A program made the position numbers and the translations under genes. The notes under the pieces are model-generated. The model did no database searches. It saw nothing but the letters and a program-made list of their open reading frames with translations, and was not told where the DNA came from. Positions 19,418 through 32,691 of a DNA stretch of 64,000 nucleotides are shown one piece after another. This DNA is from Emiliania huxleyi CCMP1516 (Eukaryota > Haptophyta > Isochrysidales > Noelaerhabdaceae): the NCBI RefSeq assembly GCF_000372725.1, contig NW_005201318.1:333012-397011 (forward strand), written 5' to 3'. Every line of letters begins with the position of its first letter. Position 1 is the first letter of the stretch.

Positions 19418-20890
19418 ATGGCCGTCGCCTCGACGCCGCTCGTCGCGGCACCATCGTGCCCGGCCTGGGCGAAGCATCGTCGCGGGCGCCAGCCGCAGTT
19501 CGACGGCAAGCCGTGCGAGCCTGCTAAGGAGGAGGACATGTGGCTGTGCCTGGCCGACGGCCGCGCGCGCAGCACCGCCGACCTGAAGCGCCTGGCGACA
19601 GCCGCTCGGGTGCGAGCGAAACGAGCAAGAGATGCAGCCGCCGCGAACACGCGCGATCGGCAGGCGCGCGACCAGCGCCGCCGGCAGCGTGAGCAGCACG
19701 ACCGGCGCGCAGCGCCGGCGGTCGCCAAGACCGTGCGCCCACAACGCGGCCAGTGCGGCTGCCCGGCGCACGCGGTGTGCGGCATGTGCGTCGACCAGGG
19801 CAAGCTCGCCGCGGCCGAGCAGGCGGCCATCGACCTGGAGACGCGCTTTCACGCCTCGACGAACGTCGTCATGGACCTGGAGCGGCCCGAGGACGAGACG
19901 GCGGCGCTGCTGCAGCGCTGCGTGCACGTCTCCGACGAGACGAAGCGGCGGCTGCTGGGCGAGTGGAGCGACGAGCGCATGGCGCATGCGCTGCCGCTGC
20001 ACGCATGCGCCTCGTGCGGCGTGCGGGACCCGTCGCTGACGTACACGCGGGTTGACGTGTCGGCGCTGCCGCGCACTGTGTCTGTGTGCGTAGCCGGCGG
20101 CGAAGACGAGACGCGGCACGTGTTTGAGCTCTCGCCCGAGCAGTGCGCTAAGTATCGAGGTCTTCAAAACAAAAAGGTGCGCCTTGCGTTTCCCAACGGC
20201 GCGAGCAACGACCGTCCCAACGGCGACGGTACGCACGAATTCCGCGACACCGACATCTCGCGCGTCATCAGCTGCTGGGAGTCGGACGACGGCACGCTCT
20301 ACCACCTGCACCCCGAACTCGTCGACCGCCGCGCAAATGAGCATGGCGTGATGGTGCCGTGCGCGATGCTGTGTCAATGGTGTGGTGACCAAGCCGACGC
20401 ACGAAACAAGGAGCCCAAGGCACCCAAGCTCTCCTTGGCCGCTGGCATCGACTACGGGTCGCTGGCTCGCGTGCGCGAGCTCACGCCGCTCTCCGAGGTC
20501 GAGCGCATGCTGGTCTCGGATGTGCGGCTCTACCATGTGGTCGCCAAGGTGACGACGCACTACGGTGCCGAGCGCCCCGGCGCGCTCAAAGGCGACGTGA
20601 TCTACTTCCCTCACGACGGCCCAAAGGAGGCGGCCAAGGCGCTCGCCAGCAGCGCGAGGGAGGCGCTTCGCGACCGCGTGGCGTGGCTCAAGGGCACCGA
20701 CTTTCGCGTGGCCTTTGTCGGCCCCGACGGCAACCGTGACAACTTGATGAAGTGGCTGCGCGGCCGAAACGTGGTCGCCGTGCGACCTTGGGTGGTGTAC
20801 AACCACCTCGCAAGGAGTTGCGGTGTTGATCGCCGCGGGAGCCCTCTTATATCGCGTCCGAAGCGAAATATCCTTTTTTTGTTTTTTTGA
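19418..20890 (+). pseudogene. Helitron-type N-terminal protein fragment (DUF6570-like)
   Basis: A 490-codon frame has a basic N-terminus, a Cys cluster (CGCPAHAVCGMCVDQGK), CASCGVRDP, CQWCGDQAD, then LSLAAGIDYGSLARVRELTP, SEVERMLVSDVRLYHVVAKV and LKGDVIYFPHDGP. The Cys pairs followed by a 'ltxxErxLisxxrxyxxvxK ... lkGxvixfp' region is the arrangement found upstream of the Rep domain in Helitron-like helicase proteins. Similarity appears to end near 20812 (VVYNHLA), followed by unrelated sequence and a stop, and no Rep or helicase motifs follow. It is therefore a truncated mobile-element gene. The family assignment is from memory of motif order. Confidence 0.6.
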
Positions 20891-21150
20891 TTGTGTTTCT
20901 CCTGCTCCGCCGTAAGGGTTCATTTTTTCTCTTTGCTCAAAGTAAGCGACCAATGCGATGTAGAGAGGAGAGAGAGAGAGATTTGAAAAACCAACCAACA
21001 CGAGTCTCACAGTGATTTGGGCTCGGCAGCGTGTTCTTCTTTTCTACAATGATCAATGTACAATCGATCACACCACACAAGTATACACAAGTATGCTGGG
21101 ACGATACAGTCGTTGTGGGAAAAAAGCTTTCATCTCTCATTCATGGCTCC

Positions 21151-22024
21151 TGAGGGAGGGTGGGTGTAGAGGATGTAGAGTGTAGAGCGCTGTAGAGCTG
21201 TAGAGATGTAGAGCGCTCTGGAGCGCTGTAGAGCTGTAGAGCTCTACATCCGCCGCGTGACGATGCGCGTGCGTTGTAGAGCGATGTAGAGGCGCTCTAC
21301 AACGTGAAATCTCTACAACAAACTCTACATCATAAGCGGCGAACGAGGCACGGTCGCTCTCCGACATGAGGCGCGTTGCACTTGCCAGTGCTGCCCTGGC
21401 CTTCTGTCTGCCCGCCCAATGGGTGGCAGGTGCCTCTGCTGCTATGGCATGCCTCACGGCTGCGACTGGCCGGCGCCTCGGCGCGTCAGCTCGGCTCGGC
21501 GTAGCGATCGTGGCCAGCGCAACTCGCCTGGACTCAACGCTCAGCCAGGAGCTCCCGCACGCGCTGGCGCGAGTCATGGCGCATGCAACGCGCAGCAATG
21601 CTCGCCTCGCCTCGCGCAAATGCGACCGTCCTCGCAGCCGACAGTCCACCGCCTGCTAAAGAAGCACAGCGACGAATGCGGCACCGGCGACGCATGGCAG
21701 GCTGGTCATGACGCAGTTATAGGGTGTTGTGTGCCGTCGGAGTGACTCTCTGTGTGTCAGGGATGGTCAGGGCTGTCCATCAGAGCTCCAGTAAGCTCGG
21801 AGACACCCCATTAGCGCGGCTCGACCTCTTTGAGTCACTGCCTTCCCGGCGGTTTGGCTGTAGAGCCTCTACAACAAACTCTACAGCAAAATCGCGCTCT
21901 ACATCGCTCTACAACGGAGGCGCATCGTCACGCGGCGGATGTAGAGCTCTACAGCTCTACAGCGCTCCAGAGCGCTACAGCTCTACAGCGCTCTACACTC
22001 TACATCCTCTACACCCTCCCTCAG
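21151..22024. mobile_element. non-autonomous TIR DNA transposon, 874 bp, hAT-like target duplication
   Basis: The ends are CTGAGGGAGGG and CCCTCCCTCAG, flanked on both sides by the identical 8-mer CATGGCTC (21143-21150 and 22025-22032). The terminal inverted repeats are about 185 bp (21151-21335 and 21840-22024) and consist largely of GTAGAGC-type subrepeats such as TGTAGAGCGCTGTAGAGCTG. An 8-bp duplication fits hAT or P superfamilies. The interior (21336-21839) has no transposase; its best frame (21366-21659, MRRVALASAALAFCLPAQW) is unrecognised and may be captured host sequence. Confidence 0.88.
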
Positions 22025-22032
22025 CATGGCTC

Positions 22033-22660
22033 ATGCGCAGTGTGTGCACAAGATACTGCAGGTATAAGCGCATACATGCGCTCCCATCACAATGTGGGCC
22101 ACAACCCGCACAGGACAAGCTTTCACCACAAGCATGCTTTCACCAAGCATCCCTTTCACCAGCACAGGCTTCGCTCATATGAAACAAGATTGTCTGCCCT
22201 CGCAGGTCATTGGTCACTGCCTGCATCGCTGAATACACTGACTGCAACGCCAAGCAACAAAAGCTTGCAATTGTGGCCGGCGAAGTTGCCTGCGCGTGGT
22301 CATCGAATGCACAATAGAGAGGGGAAGACGAAGTTCCACCGCATCAGTGACCGTCCTGCCAAGCTCCCTACGAACTGATCAATATGACCCGGAGCACTAC
22401 CCAAGCCACACTGCTTATAGAGCTCCGCCTCAATGCTTTCGACAGCAGACAAGGAAAACCCACCACCGTACAGAGCCTCATCATCAGCAATGCCCATCTG
22501 TGACAGACTGTTTCGACGGCATTGTTTGATTGTACATATGCTGCGAGGCGCGATGCTACCCATGTGCCATGAAGAGTATGACGTTTGCGATGCAGGAAGA
22601 GCGAGGCCTCTAGTTGCGCACATTCGCGGGTTGTAAAGATGATTCGAGGCCTCCTTAGCA
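22033..22660. other. possible exon, otherwise no gene
   Basis: A minus-strand frame at about 22310-22500 (DEALYGGGFSLSAVESIEAE, QFVGSLAGRSLMRWNFVFPS) reads like protein but has no family I know. It may be a fragment of the locus into which the TIR element inserted. Confidence 0.25.
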
Positions 22661-22679
22661 TCGCATGTACTAGCCACAG

Positions 22680-22870
22680 CGAAAAGAAAGAAAGAAAAAC
22701 ACGGGCGGATGGGAGGACGGCCTGCCGCCACCATACAGGGATTTTATTCTAACGGAGGAAAAGAGAAAATGGCACAACCTTGGTATCGACATACCTAAAA
22801 CTTTGGTATCGTGAGGAGAAGAGTGTGGTGCGCTAGCCGTCGCCCACCCTTGGGCCTCTGCCTCTTCCTA
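22680..22870 (-). repeat. dispersed repeat family A, inverted and interrupted copy
   Basis: On the minus strand GAGGCAGAGGCCCAAGGGTG (22870 side) and AAAATCCCTGTATGGTGGCG (22745 side) are the two family A landmarks. They are separated by about 60 bp containing two GATACCAA motifs, which looks like a small insertion within the repeat. Confidence 0.6.
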
Positions 22871-23269
22871 TCTTTCTTCGCAGGCCCTCGCCGATTCTCT
22901 CGCTGCAACCTTCATGCCACAGCTGTTGTGTTTCGCCTGCTCCGCTGCCGCAATTTTTTTCTTCCTTGCGGTGTCTGTTTCCTTGCGGGTGTTAATGTAG
23001 ACCAGCAGGTGAGAAGATAAAAAAGTGGCGGGTCTAGGAATAAAAAAACATGGAGTGCGAGGTACTCGGCTTTCAATCCCAAACTGTCACTCCCCGTTCT
23101 CCCGGCCGGGGTGGGGCGCGCGCGGGGGCGGCGGGTGTGCAATGTCCCCCTAGCATAACCCTAGCTAAAAAAAAAGCGGGCCCTGCAGTGTCCGTATTGG
23201 TCGGACAGAATCCTACTTTGTGGCGGCTCGCCGTCCAGAGTGGCGGCTCGCCGGCAAGGCGTCGCGCCA

Positions 23270-24416
23270 ATGGCGCCCACCGCGAAGCAAGAGATCGAGA
23301 AGCTTAAGACGGCCATCAAGGCCAAGCGACAGGCGCTGGACGACGGCGGAATGGCCGCGCATCAGGCAAAACGATGAGCCCTCGGAGCTCTCGCTCCGCA
23401 CAGTCACCAACCCTCTGCCCTACCCATCTGGCAAGCCTGGCGTTCGAATCACCGTGCGTCCGGCACGCTCCTCTCAGGCGCCGGCGATGGGTAAGGTCGC
23501 CCTCAAGTGCCGCAAGGTGCTCAAGGGCCACTTTGCCAAGATTTATGCGCTGCACTGGGCGCCGACGACAGAGGGCGAGCGGCGGCGCCACCTGGTCTCG
23601 GCGTCGCAGGACGGGAAGCTCATCGTGTGGAACGGGTTGACGGCTAACAAGGTGCACGCGATCCCGCTGCGCTCCTCGTGGGTCATGACCTGCGCCTTCT
23701 CCCCTTCGGGGGGTCGGATCGCCTGCGGCGGCCTCGACAACACGTGCTCGATCTACAACGTCGCGGCGACGAGCAAAGACCAGCCCATCAAGGTGCAGCG
23801 CGAGCTGGCGGGGCACACTGGCTACCTCTCCTGCTGTCGCTTCCTCGACGAGACCACCGTCGTCACCGCCTCGGGAGACATGACGTGCATGCGGTGGGAT
23901 GTCGAGACGGGGCAGCAGCAGCAGCAGTACGTCGACCACCAAGGCGACGTCATGTCGATCTCAATCGCGCCGCGCCAGGCGAGGCTCTTCGTCTCTGGCG
24001 CATGCGACGCCACAGCAAAGCTCTGGGACGTCGCCACGCCAGGCCCCGTGATGACCTTCTCGGGGCACGAGTCGGACATCAACGCCGTCGACTTCTTCCC
24101 GGCGGGCAACGTCTTTGGCACCGGCTCGGATGACGCCTCGTGCCGGCTGTACGACCTGCGAGCGTACCGCGAGCTGATGACGTACACGCACGACAAGATC
24201 CTATGCGGCATCACCTCGGTCGCCTTCTCCTACTCTGGCCGCTTCCTCTTCGCCGGATACGACGACTTCAACTGCTATGTGTGGGACACCCTGACCGGCA
24301 AGCAGATCGGCGTGCTCGCCGGGCACGACAACCGCGTATCCTGCCTCGGCGTCTCGTCCGACGGCCAGGCCCTCTGCACTGGCTCATGGGACTCGACCCT
24401 CAAGGTCTGGGCCTAG
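23270..24416 (+). CDS. heterotrimeric G-protein beta subunit
   Basis: Two exons, 23270-23365 and 23478-24416, join in phase 0 to a 344-residue protein, the normal length for G-beta. The first exon is the N-terminal coiled coil ([16 protein letters not shown]) that pairs with G-gamma. The second begins at [19 protein letters not shown] and forms a seven-blade WD40 propeller with the family's hallmark stretches [44 protein letters not shown] and a WDSTLKVW ending. The 112-nt intron has a GC donor (CATCAG then GCAAAA) and a CAG acceptor. The long single frame that starts further upstream skips the coiled coil and is not the real start. The product acts at membranes with G-alpha and G-gamma. Confidence 0.95.
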
Positions 24417-25449
24417 GGGCGCCCGCAGGCCCGCTCGCTGTTTTTATTGGGGCGCGTGCAACCATGCACTCGATCCTGCGGCCCGTTCGGTCGCGCTCGC
24501 GGACGTACGCGAGCCGTGTCACAGAGAAATTTGGGGCCGCGCCCATCGCACACATGTACATGCTTATGTGTGTTAAGTCCACCCCTGGAGAGTGTCCCCC
24601 AGCCTCTGCCAGATTAGCATTACACGGCTCTGTCCCTGGCTCTGGTCTGCGGGCAGACTGCACGCGCGGGGCGGGGCGGGGCGGCAGGCCGGCAGGGCGA
24701 GGGGTCCACAAGATGTGCAGGGCCGGGGCCAAAGGGCGCAGGAAGAAGATGGTGGGGGGGGGGGGGGGGGGGCACCCACATCCCGGACGGTCGCCGCGCG
24801 CCCCACAACACCACGACACGCCCCCGTCGCCCCAGCCCCCCCGCCACGCCCGGGGCCCCGCAGCGGAGAGCACGGCGCGCGCGCGCGAGCGGCGCGCGAG
24901 TCAGAGCGGCGAGACAGCGCGTGATCGGACCACGGGGACGCCGCTCACACGCGCGGACGCGGATGGGGGGATGCGGCGCAGATGGCGGAACAAAAGGTAG
25001 TGGGTGAAATGGTCCACTCAAACATTCATTTTCCAAGCCCCAAACCCAAACTGAATCTCGAGGCGTTTGAGAGGCGTTTTCGTTCGGCGTCTATGATGAC
25101 GGTGACAACCGGTAGATCGCTCCTCGAGGCATGGAAGCTATGGATGTTTGCACTGCTTGGGGGCCTCAGGGCCCTGACTGCTTGGCCCTGGCGATGGAGC
25201 TGCAGCCGGGCGCGCCGGACGCCGCCGCCGCGGAGGCGGCCATCGAGTCGCCCGGGTCGCGTGGGGTACCCCGAGTCGGCCATGGCAGCTTGACCTGAAC
25301 ATGTCCAGAAATGGTGGATAGGTACTTGGGCAGACCTGGGGCTCGGACGCGGCGCTCCCCCGTGCTCCCCGGGCGCTTGTCGCTTCCCTCGGCGATGCTC
25401 TTCCTGGCCGACCCGGTGCGCGCGGCTCCAACGGGTGCAGTGACACGCA
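24417..25449. other. no gene identified; G-run and GC-rich spacer
   Basis: This is the region after the G-beta stop, with a G run at 24753-24770. The frame 24982-25293 (LNLEAFERRFRSASMM) has no recognisable family and may be a fragment related to the ORF that follows. Confidence 0.35.
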
Positions 25450-26379
25450 GTGGCCCTCGGCGCGCTGACGCTCGCTCGCGCACCTGCGCAGGAGAAAAAC
25501 TTCTGCCTGCCATCACCTCGACGGGCGCGCGAGAGGTTCGTCGAGTCCGGCAACGACCACGCCAGCGACACGGAGGTGCTCGTCATCGCACTCCTCGTGA
25601 TCCTCTTCGAACCCAGCCCCTATGAGACCCAGGAACGGGTGCTTTGGCGCGCGCGCGCTCACGTGCCGTGCAGAGCGGGCCAGCTGGGCGACGGCGGCGG
25701 CGCCCGCCGGCTCCGGAGGTGGATCCAGCTCAATGATGAGGCTACGGCGCGCATAATGAAGAGAGAGGAACACATCGAGTGGCTGAGGAAGCTCTTCGCT
25801 GGGTGGAAGGAGGCCCGGCCAGCCTTGAGGGAGTCGCGGAGGAGGAGGGATAATGGAGGTAACGTGGGAACAGGCCAACAGCCAGTGGGACGAACGAGGG
25901 CGGCTCAAGCGGGAGGGAGCGGAGACGGTGGGCAGAGAGCGAAGTGGGTGAGACTGATGATGCTCCTTCGACTTAGGGAGCGGTTCAGATGCTGGGCGGG
26001 CTTCAGGCTGGTGCTCACGCGAACAGGAATCGACGCGATGTGCAAAGCATACAAGAAGGGGAGAGGGAAGAGGAGAGACGCCGGTGAGGACGAAGCAGAA
26101 ACTAGCGCAGACGAGAGCAGGGCAGACCCGGGGACTGGGGAGCCGGAGCAGACGGCATCGGCCGCCGAGGAAACGTTGGGAAGAGGCACGAGGAGGGCGG
26201 CGACCTCGACCGACTATGGAGGACCCGTCGCCAGACGACGCAGGGCAGAAGACGGTGAGGCGGAGCAGACGCGCAGGGTGAGACGAGGGAGGGAGCAGGA
26301 CTTTGCGGAGATCAGCAGGAGGATGTACGAAGAGATTAGGAGCAGCAGGGACCCGAGGGACCATGTGGAAGACGGCTAG
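25450..26379 (+). CDS. unidentified basic ORF, possibly mobile-element derived
   Basis: The frame stays open for 309 codons with no ATG at its left end; the first ATG is at 25756. A CGCAG acceptor-like site sits near 25490. Visible features are a hydrophobic stretch (EVLVIALLVILF, about residues 42-53), an Arg/Glu-rich helical region (EEHIEWLRKLFAGWKEARPA) and KWVRLMMLLRLRERFRCWAG. It is followed 47 bp later by the repeat C tail that also follows the 43974-45587 ORF. Shared tails after unrelated ORFs suggest transposable-element origin. I do not recognise the protein. Confidence 0.35.
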   Translation: MALGALTLARAPAQEKNFCLPSPRRARERFVESGNDHASDTEVLVIALLVILFEPSPYETQERVLWRARAHVPCRAGQLGDGGGARRLRRWIQLNDEATARIMKREEHIEWLRKLFAGWKEARPALRESRRRRDNGGNVGTGQQPVGRTRAAQAGGSGDGGQRAKWVRLMMLLRLRERFRCWAGFRLVLTRTGIDAMCKAYKKGRGKRRDAGEDEAETSADESRADPGTGEPEQTASAAEETLGRGTRRAATSTDYGGPVARRRRAEDGEAEQTRRVRRGREQDFAEISRRMYEEIRSSRDPRDHVEDG

Positions 26380-26425
26380 TGCTAGTCCCCCATCGGGAGG
26401 ACGACCCCGGCTAGTCGCCGACCAC

Positions 26426-26516
26426 ACCCACAAAGAACCCTGCACAAAGATCGCAAGGGCGGGGGCCTGTTCCTTTTTACCCATCTCACAGTAGAGAGGT
26501 GTCCGTTTTTATTTAT

Positions 26517-26519
<3 letters not shown>
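26426..26519 (+). repeat. dispersed repeat family C tail, copy 1, ending in (ATTT)n
   Basis: CCCTGCACAAAGATCGCA, CCTGTTCCTTTTTACCCATC, CAGTAGAGAGGTGTCCG and then TTTTTATTTATTTA match 45596-45690. The last TTA of the tail (26517-26519) is, on the other strand, the stop codon of the D27-like gene. Confidence 0.75.
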
Positions 26520-28991
<2,472 letters not shown>

Positions 28992-29064
28992 CGACACTGG
29001 AGAACGAGCGCAACCACCTGGGTGCATGTGCATCAGAAAAAAAAAAGCAAATCAACGTACTATT

Positions 29065-29205
29065 AACAACGAAGAGGCAGACTCCCCAGGGTGGGCGACG
29101 GCTAGCGCATCACACTCTCCTCTCCTTAAAATCCCTGTGTGGTGGCGGCGTGCCGTTCTCCCATCCCTCCTTTGGGTTGTGTGTTTTCTTTCTTTCTTTT
29201 TACGA
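29065..29205 (+). repeat. dispersed repeat family A, copy
   Basis: GAGGCAGACTCCCCAGGGTG, GGGCGACGGCTAGCGCAT and CTCTCCTTAAAATCCCTGTG occur in the same order as at 60780-60880. They are followed by a TTTC-rich tail (29185-29200). Confidence 0.75.
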
Positions 29206-29333
29206 AGGCGCTCTCAAAAAAAAGGAGGAAGATCGGGCCGACGCACGGACCCCCCCCCAAGATAGAGAGAAACGCCGCCATGTACCTTTTCGGGCAAACC
29301 TTTTCGGGCAAACCATCGAGCTGCATATCGATT

Positions 29334-29390
29334 TCGACTTGACGGGCGCATGAAGGCCGCATCACGTCTCCATGCGCCCGTCAAGTCGAA
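29334..29390. repeat. inverted repeat
   Basis: CGACTTGACGGGCGCATG (29334-29351) and its complement CATGCGCCCGTCAAGTCG (29371-29388) flank about 20 bases, an 18-bp perfect stem. The function is unknown. It lies between a repeat A copy and the Cys/Pro-rich fragment. Confidence 0.75.
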
Positions 29391-29514
29391 GCCAGTCTGC
29401 GGCGACCACAGCGCTCAGAAAGGTACATGGCGAGCTTTTCAGAGTCAAGCGATTGCGCGAAATCCCACAGTGGTGCATTTTGGGGCGCTGTGCCCCCCCC
29501 CTAGTGCAGAGGAT

Positions 29515-29918
29515 GGTCATACTGCTACGACAACCCGCCCGGCTTACCCCGGTTTCCCGACGACCCGGCGGTGTGCACACTGGACGCCTGCAATGCCTGC
29601 TCGTGGTGCACCGAGCGCTACTGGTCCCAACAAGTAGATCCTTGTTGGGTGACCCGCACATCACCCATGTACATCAATAAAGTCAGGGCGTGTAATGCGG
29701 GTATGGTACCCGGGGTGCTCGGGGCGGGCTCTACGATCATATGGTCGTCAGCTAGCTATGGGACGAAATTGGGATGGCAGCTGTGCTTCAGTCCAGCGCC
29801 GCTCCCCCAGCCGCCGCCGCCGTCTGTCCCGCCATCTCCGATGCCACCCCCGATGCCTCCTCTGCAACCACCATATCCACCTGGAGGTGTTCCGGCGCCT
29901 CCGCCGCCACTGGATTAA
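29515..29918 (+). CDS. Cys-rich then Pro-rich extracellular-type fragment
   Basis: The frame begins after an AG (ACAACCCGCC region) with YCYDNPPGLPRFPDDPAVCT, continues CNACSWCTERYW and STIIWSSASYGTKLGWQLCF, then turns into PPPPS/PPMPP repeats and stops at 29918. Cys clusters followed by Pro-rich repeats resemble algal cell-wall or secreted proteins. There is no start codon or leader in frame, so it is the end of a gene or a broken one. The stop directly abuts an inverted repeat C copy. Confidence 0.4.
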
Positions 29919-29919
29919 G

Positions 29920-29975
29920 GGACCCCCCGCCCTGCACGATCTTGGTGTGAGGAGTGAGGGATCTTCAATCAAAGA
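29920..29975 (-). repeat. dispersed repeat family C, inverted fragment
   Basis: The sequence CCGCCCTGCACGATCTTGGT followed by GTGAGGAGTGAGGGATCTTC is the complement of 47245-47290. Confidence 0.7.
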
Positions 29976-31154
29976 GAGTGATCATCTCATCAAAATTCAA
30001 ATTTAATTTTTACATGATTTTTTGTACCTCTTGGCAACTTCATGCTACTCGCTTAGAGCCGTAGTGTGGGTAGTGGGTAGACCATAAAAGTAGGTTTGAA
30101 TTCGTCCACGTAAGGCTTGGTGACTGGTTGGGGTGGCCTCAGGCATCCCCAAGGGAGCCTCTGCGGTGCCACATAAGCAGCTTAGTGATTGTCGAGACTT
30201 TAAAGTATTCGTTGGACGAAACGCACAAGTAAACCATAATTCGACTTTGAGGGATCATATCTCAAAAAGCCGGGAGATAGCATAGCCTTTTGTTGCATAT
30301 TATGCCACATAAGGTCAAACTTGACCCCCACAAGCATCAAGAACCCGATGCTCCGGCTCGACTGTGCCGGCACACTGCCTCCTCGCGCCAGCTGCTAGCA
30401 AGCCGTCGCGGCCCGTGGTGCACCAGAAAGAGAGGTCGACACGTTGCCCCCGCCGGCGAGTCCGCGCGGCTCAGGCCGGCCAGAAGGTGTGTGGTGGCGG
30501 CACCGTGGCAGGAGTGCGGAGAAGAGCTCGCCGAACGCGAGCAGCAGATGGCCAAAGTGTACCAGCGCGAGAGCCTCGCAAGCGGGCGCAGAAGAAGCTC
30601 GCCGTGACACGATGCCGGGCGGTGGTGGTGCTCTGGCGGCTGTGCACAGTGGGCAAGGTCAGGCTGCAGCAGGGCAGCACGATGGTAGTGCCCTGCTGCA
30701 GCCTGGCCTGACATGCACAGGGCGAACAGAGGCAGTACTATCGTCCGGCGCTCGTCGTCGAATCTGGGCCAACTTCGACCGCCGCCACAGCTCGCCACGA
30801 GCACGCAGCGACAAAATGTTGACTGTACGGAAGTTGAGGCTGGTCCAGAGGAAGAGGCTGCCGTGCGAGCCGGCAGCAGGCCGGCTCGTCGTGGACTGCT
30901 GCGGCGACTTTTTTTGGGCTTCTCTGTTCATCGTACTAAGGGCGTGACGCCGGTGGCATCTCTTTCCACCCAAGAAGCCCGTTTGGAGGGATGGGCGGCA
31001 GTGTGCGGGCGGTGAAGTGCTAGTCCTCTCATCAATTTAGAACGAAACGCCCCTCCCTGTCCCTCCCTTCTTCCCTCTATCCCTTTTGCTCTCTAACCTA
31101 GACACAGACAGACTGTTCACCAACCAATCCTCTACCCCTCCCTCTCTCCCCATC
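29976..31154. other. no gene identified; AT-rich tract and one strong hairpin
   Basis: 29990-30310 is unusually AT-rich for the window. At 30662-30706, CAGGCTGCAGCAGGGCA and TGCCCTGCTGCAGCCTG form a 17-bp stem around about 12 bases. Frames are short and unrecognised. Confidence 0.4.
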
Positions 31155-31385
31155 CTAGACTCCCTCCACGCGTCCGATCTGGCCAGCCTGCGGCAAACAT
31201 ACTCGCGCGGGAGCATTTCCGACTCTAGCTGAGGGGCTCGCTAAACGCTCGCCGAGCTCCATGCTGTGCAACACCACCTCCTCACTAATCGTCAGGGGCG
31301 CGGAGAGCGCAGTGCAGACGTCGCGTACGAGATCCAATATCGCCGATTGATAGCAATCTGAGAGGATAGGGATCCGTGTCAGCAT
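31155..31385 (-). CDS. unidentified short coding-like frame
   Basis: The minus frame LTRIPILSDCYQSAILDLVR followed by DVCTALSAPLTISEEVVLHS has ordinary globular-helical composition, unlike the shadows around it. It may be an exon of a gene whose other parts are missing. I do not recognise the family. Confidence 0.3.
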   Translation of the reverse strand: MLTRIPILSDCYQSAILDLVRDVCTALSAPLTISEEVVLHSMELGERLASPSARVGNAPARVCLPQAGQIGRVEGV

Positions 31386-31521
31386 GCCGTAGCCGAGGAG
31401 TGCCGCGCTTGGTGGTCCCCAAGAGCGGGTCAGGGGGCGGGGGCGGAGAGGGGGGGAGAGGGGGGGGAGGGGCGGCCAGAGACAGGGAGAGGGCAGCGGG
31501 AGAGGGCGCGGCGGCGCCTGC

Positions 31522-31630
31522 GAGCACCAGCAGGAGGCGCGGCGGCGGCGTGTCGCCGGCGGAGGCGGAGGCGCGGCGGAGCAGGGCGGCGAAAGCCTTC
31601 AGCTGGAGGGTGTGGTCCTTCGGGGCAGGG
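31522..31630 (-). pseudogene. isolated exon resembling ALG11-type mannosyltransferase
   Basis: The exon KDHTLQLKAFAALLRR ... PPRLLLVLAG lies between a polypyrimidine-AG acceptor and a GCAG/GC donor. ALG11 (GDP-mannose glycosyltransferase of N-glycan assembly at the ER) has a well-conserved 'KDHxLQLxAFAxLL ... LVLxG' stretch at this point. No neighbouring ALG11 exons are visible on either side, so this is a fragment or a chance resemblance. Confidence 0.35.
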
Positions 31631-31959
31631 GAGGGAGGGGGGGAGGGGAGGAGGGGGCGTCTCAGGCCCAAGGCGTCCCGGCAGCCCCCACAGCCGGGAT
31701 TGTGACCCCGCCGGTCCCAACGCGTCGAGTTAATTTACAGAGAATGGCGGTTGGGGGCGTCCGGAGCGCGGGAGATGCCTTAGCTCCGAGAATTCTTTTT
31801 CCAATATTCGCGCGCGCCGCGCGCGCGCGCACACACACACACCGCCGCCGCGCGAGCGCCGCGCAGCGGCACACCTGCTCAAAGAACTCAAAAGAAAAAA
31901 TGCGTTCATCGGCACCGCGCTCGCAAAGACCAACAAAACTGAGCGCTCGCTATCGGTTT

Positions 31960-32691
31960 CTATGTGCGCTCGCTGTCAACCAGTGCCTTCAGGCGGTCAC
32001 GCAGCTCCTGCGCAGAGCCGCTGACCGGCGCGCCTCGAAGCTGCAGCGCCTTCTTGAGCATGGATCCTTTGAGGTCAGAGATGTCGACTTGGATGACAGA
32101 AACCGTCATGACGCCGCCACCAATTTCGATGCACGCATTGGCGGAATAAGGCTCGCCTTCCGCGCTTAGCATGGTAAGGTTGTCGACTCCAAAAGTGTCG
32201 TTCGCCCACCAGCCTTTTGCCCGCCGCGTAGCCTCCTGTTCTGAGCGATGCGTCGAGAGCAGCTTCGGCTTCGTCGCACAGTACTTGTTATACGGATCTA
32301 GTTCGACCGCCCATACCTTTCCACTCTCTTGGGACCGCGCCGCCATCGCGGACAGCGCCTTGGCCTCCGCGGCCGCTTCCTCCTGGGCCTCTCGTTTCAG
32401 CCTCTGCTCGACGAGCTGCTGCGCCTCGGCCCTTGAGCACTTGGCTGCGTCCATGACGCACTGCACCTTCTTTTCGTTGCGCTCCCCTGCGGACAGGTAG
32501 CCATAGCCGCCAAAGGGACCTCCAAAGAAGTCGAGGGCACGCTCGGCCAGCACCAGGGCGTCGGCCGACAGTGCCAGCGGAGCGAGCGGAAGATTGGACT
32601 GTGACTTGGTCACCGCTTCGGTGGCGGCGGCCGAAGGCTCGACCGACGTAGGGAACAGCTTCGGCCGCTTTGATGACGGTTCGTCCTGCAT
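31960..32691 (-). CDS. SAP-motif protein of unknown function
   Basis: A 243-residue protein starts at ATG 32691 (MQDEPSSKRPKLFPTSVEPS), with a nuclear-signal-like KRPK. The middle is helical and charged (CSRAEAQQLVEQRLKREAQE). The C-terminus DLKGSMLKKALQLRGAPVSG with ELRDRLKAL matches the SAP helix-extended-helix DNA-binding motif. The frame is open to 32826 but the upstream part enters the neighbouring mobile element's end, so the internal ATG is preferred. A split-repeat element ends about 125 bp upstream of the start, likely inside its promoter. Confidence 0.65.
   Translation of the reverse strand: MQDEPSSKRPKLFPTSVEPSAAATEAVTKSQSNLPLAPLALSADALVLAERALDFFGGPFGGYGYLSAGERNEKKVQCVMDAAKCSRAEAQQLVEQRLKREAQEEAAAEAKALSAMAARSQESGKVWAVELDPYNKYCATKPKLLSTHRSEQEATRRAKGWWANDTFGVDNLTMLSAEGEPYSANACIEIGGGVMTVSVIQVDISDLKGSMLKKALQLRGAPVSGSAQELRDRLKALVDSERT

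Noticed and set aside
23220..23477. Upstream start and single-exon model for the G-beta gene
   Set aside because: The single frame gives a non-homologous Arg-rich N-terminus; splicing at 23365/23478 restores the family's coiled coil and normal length.
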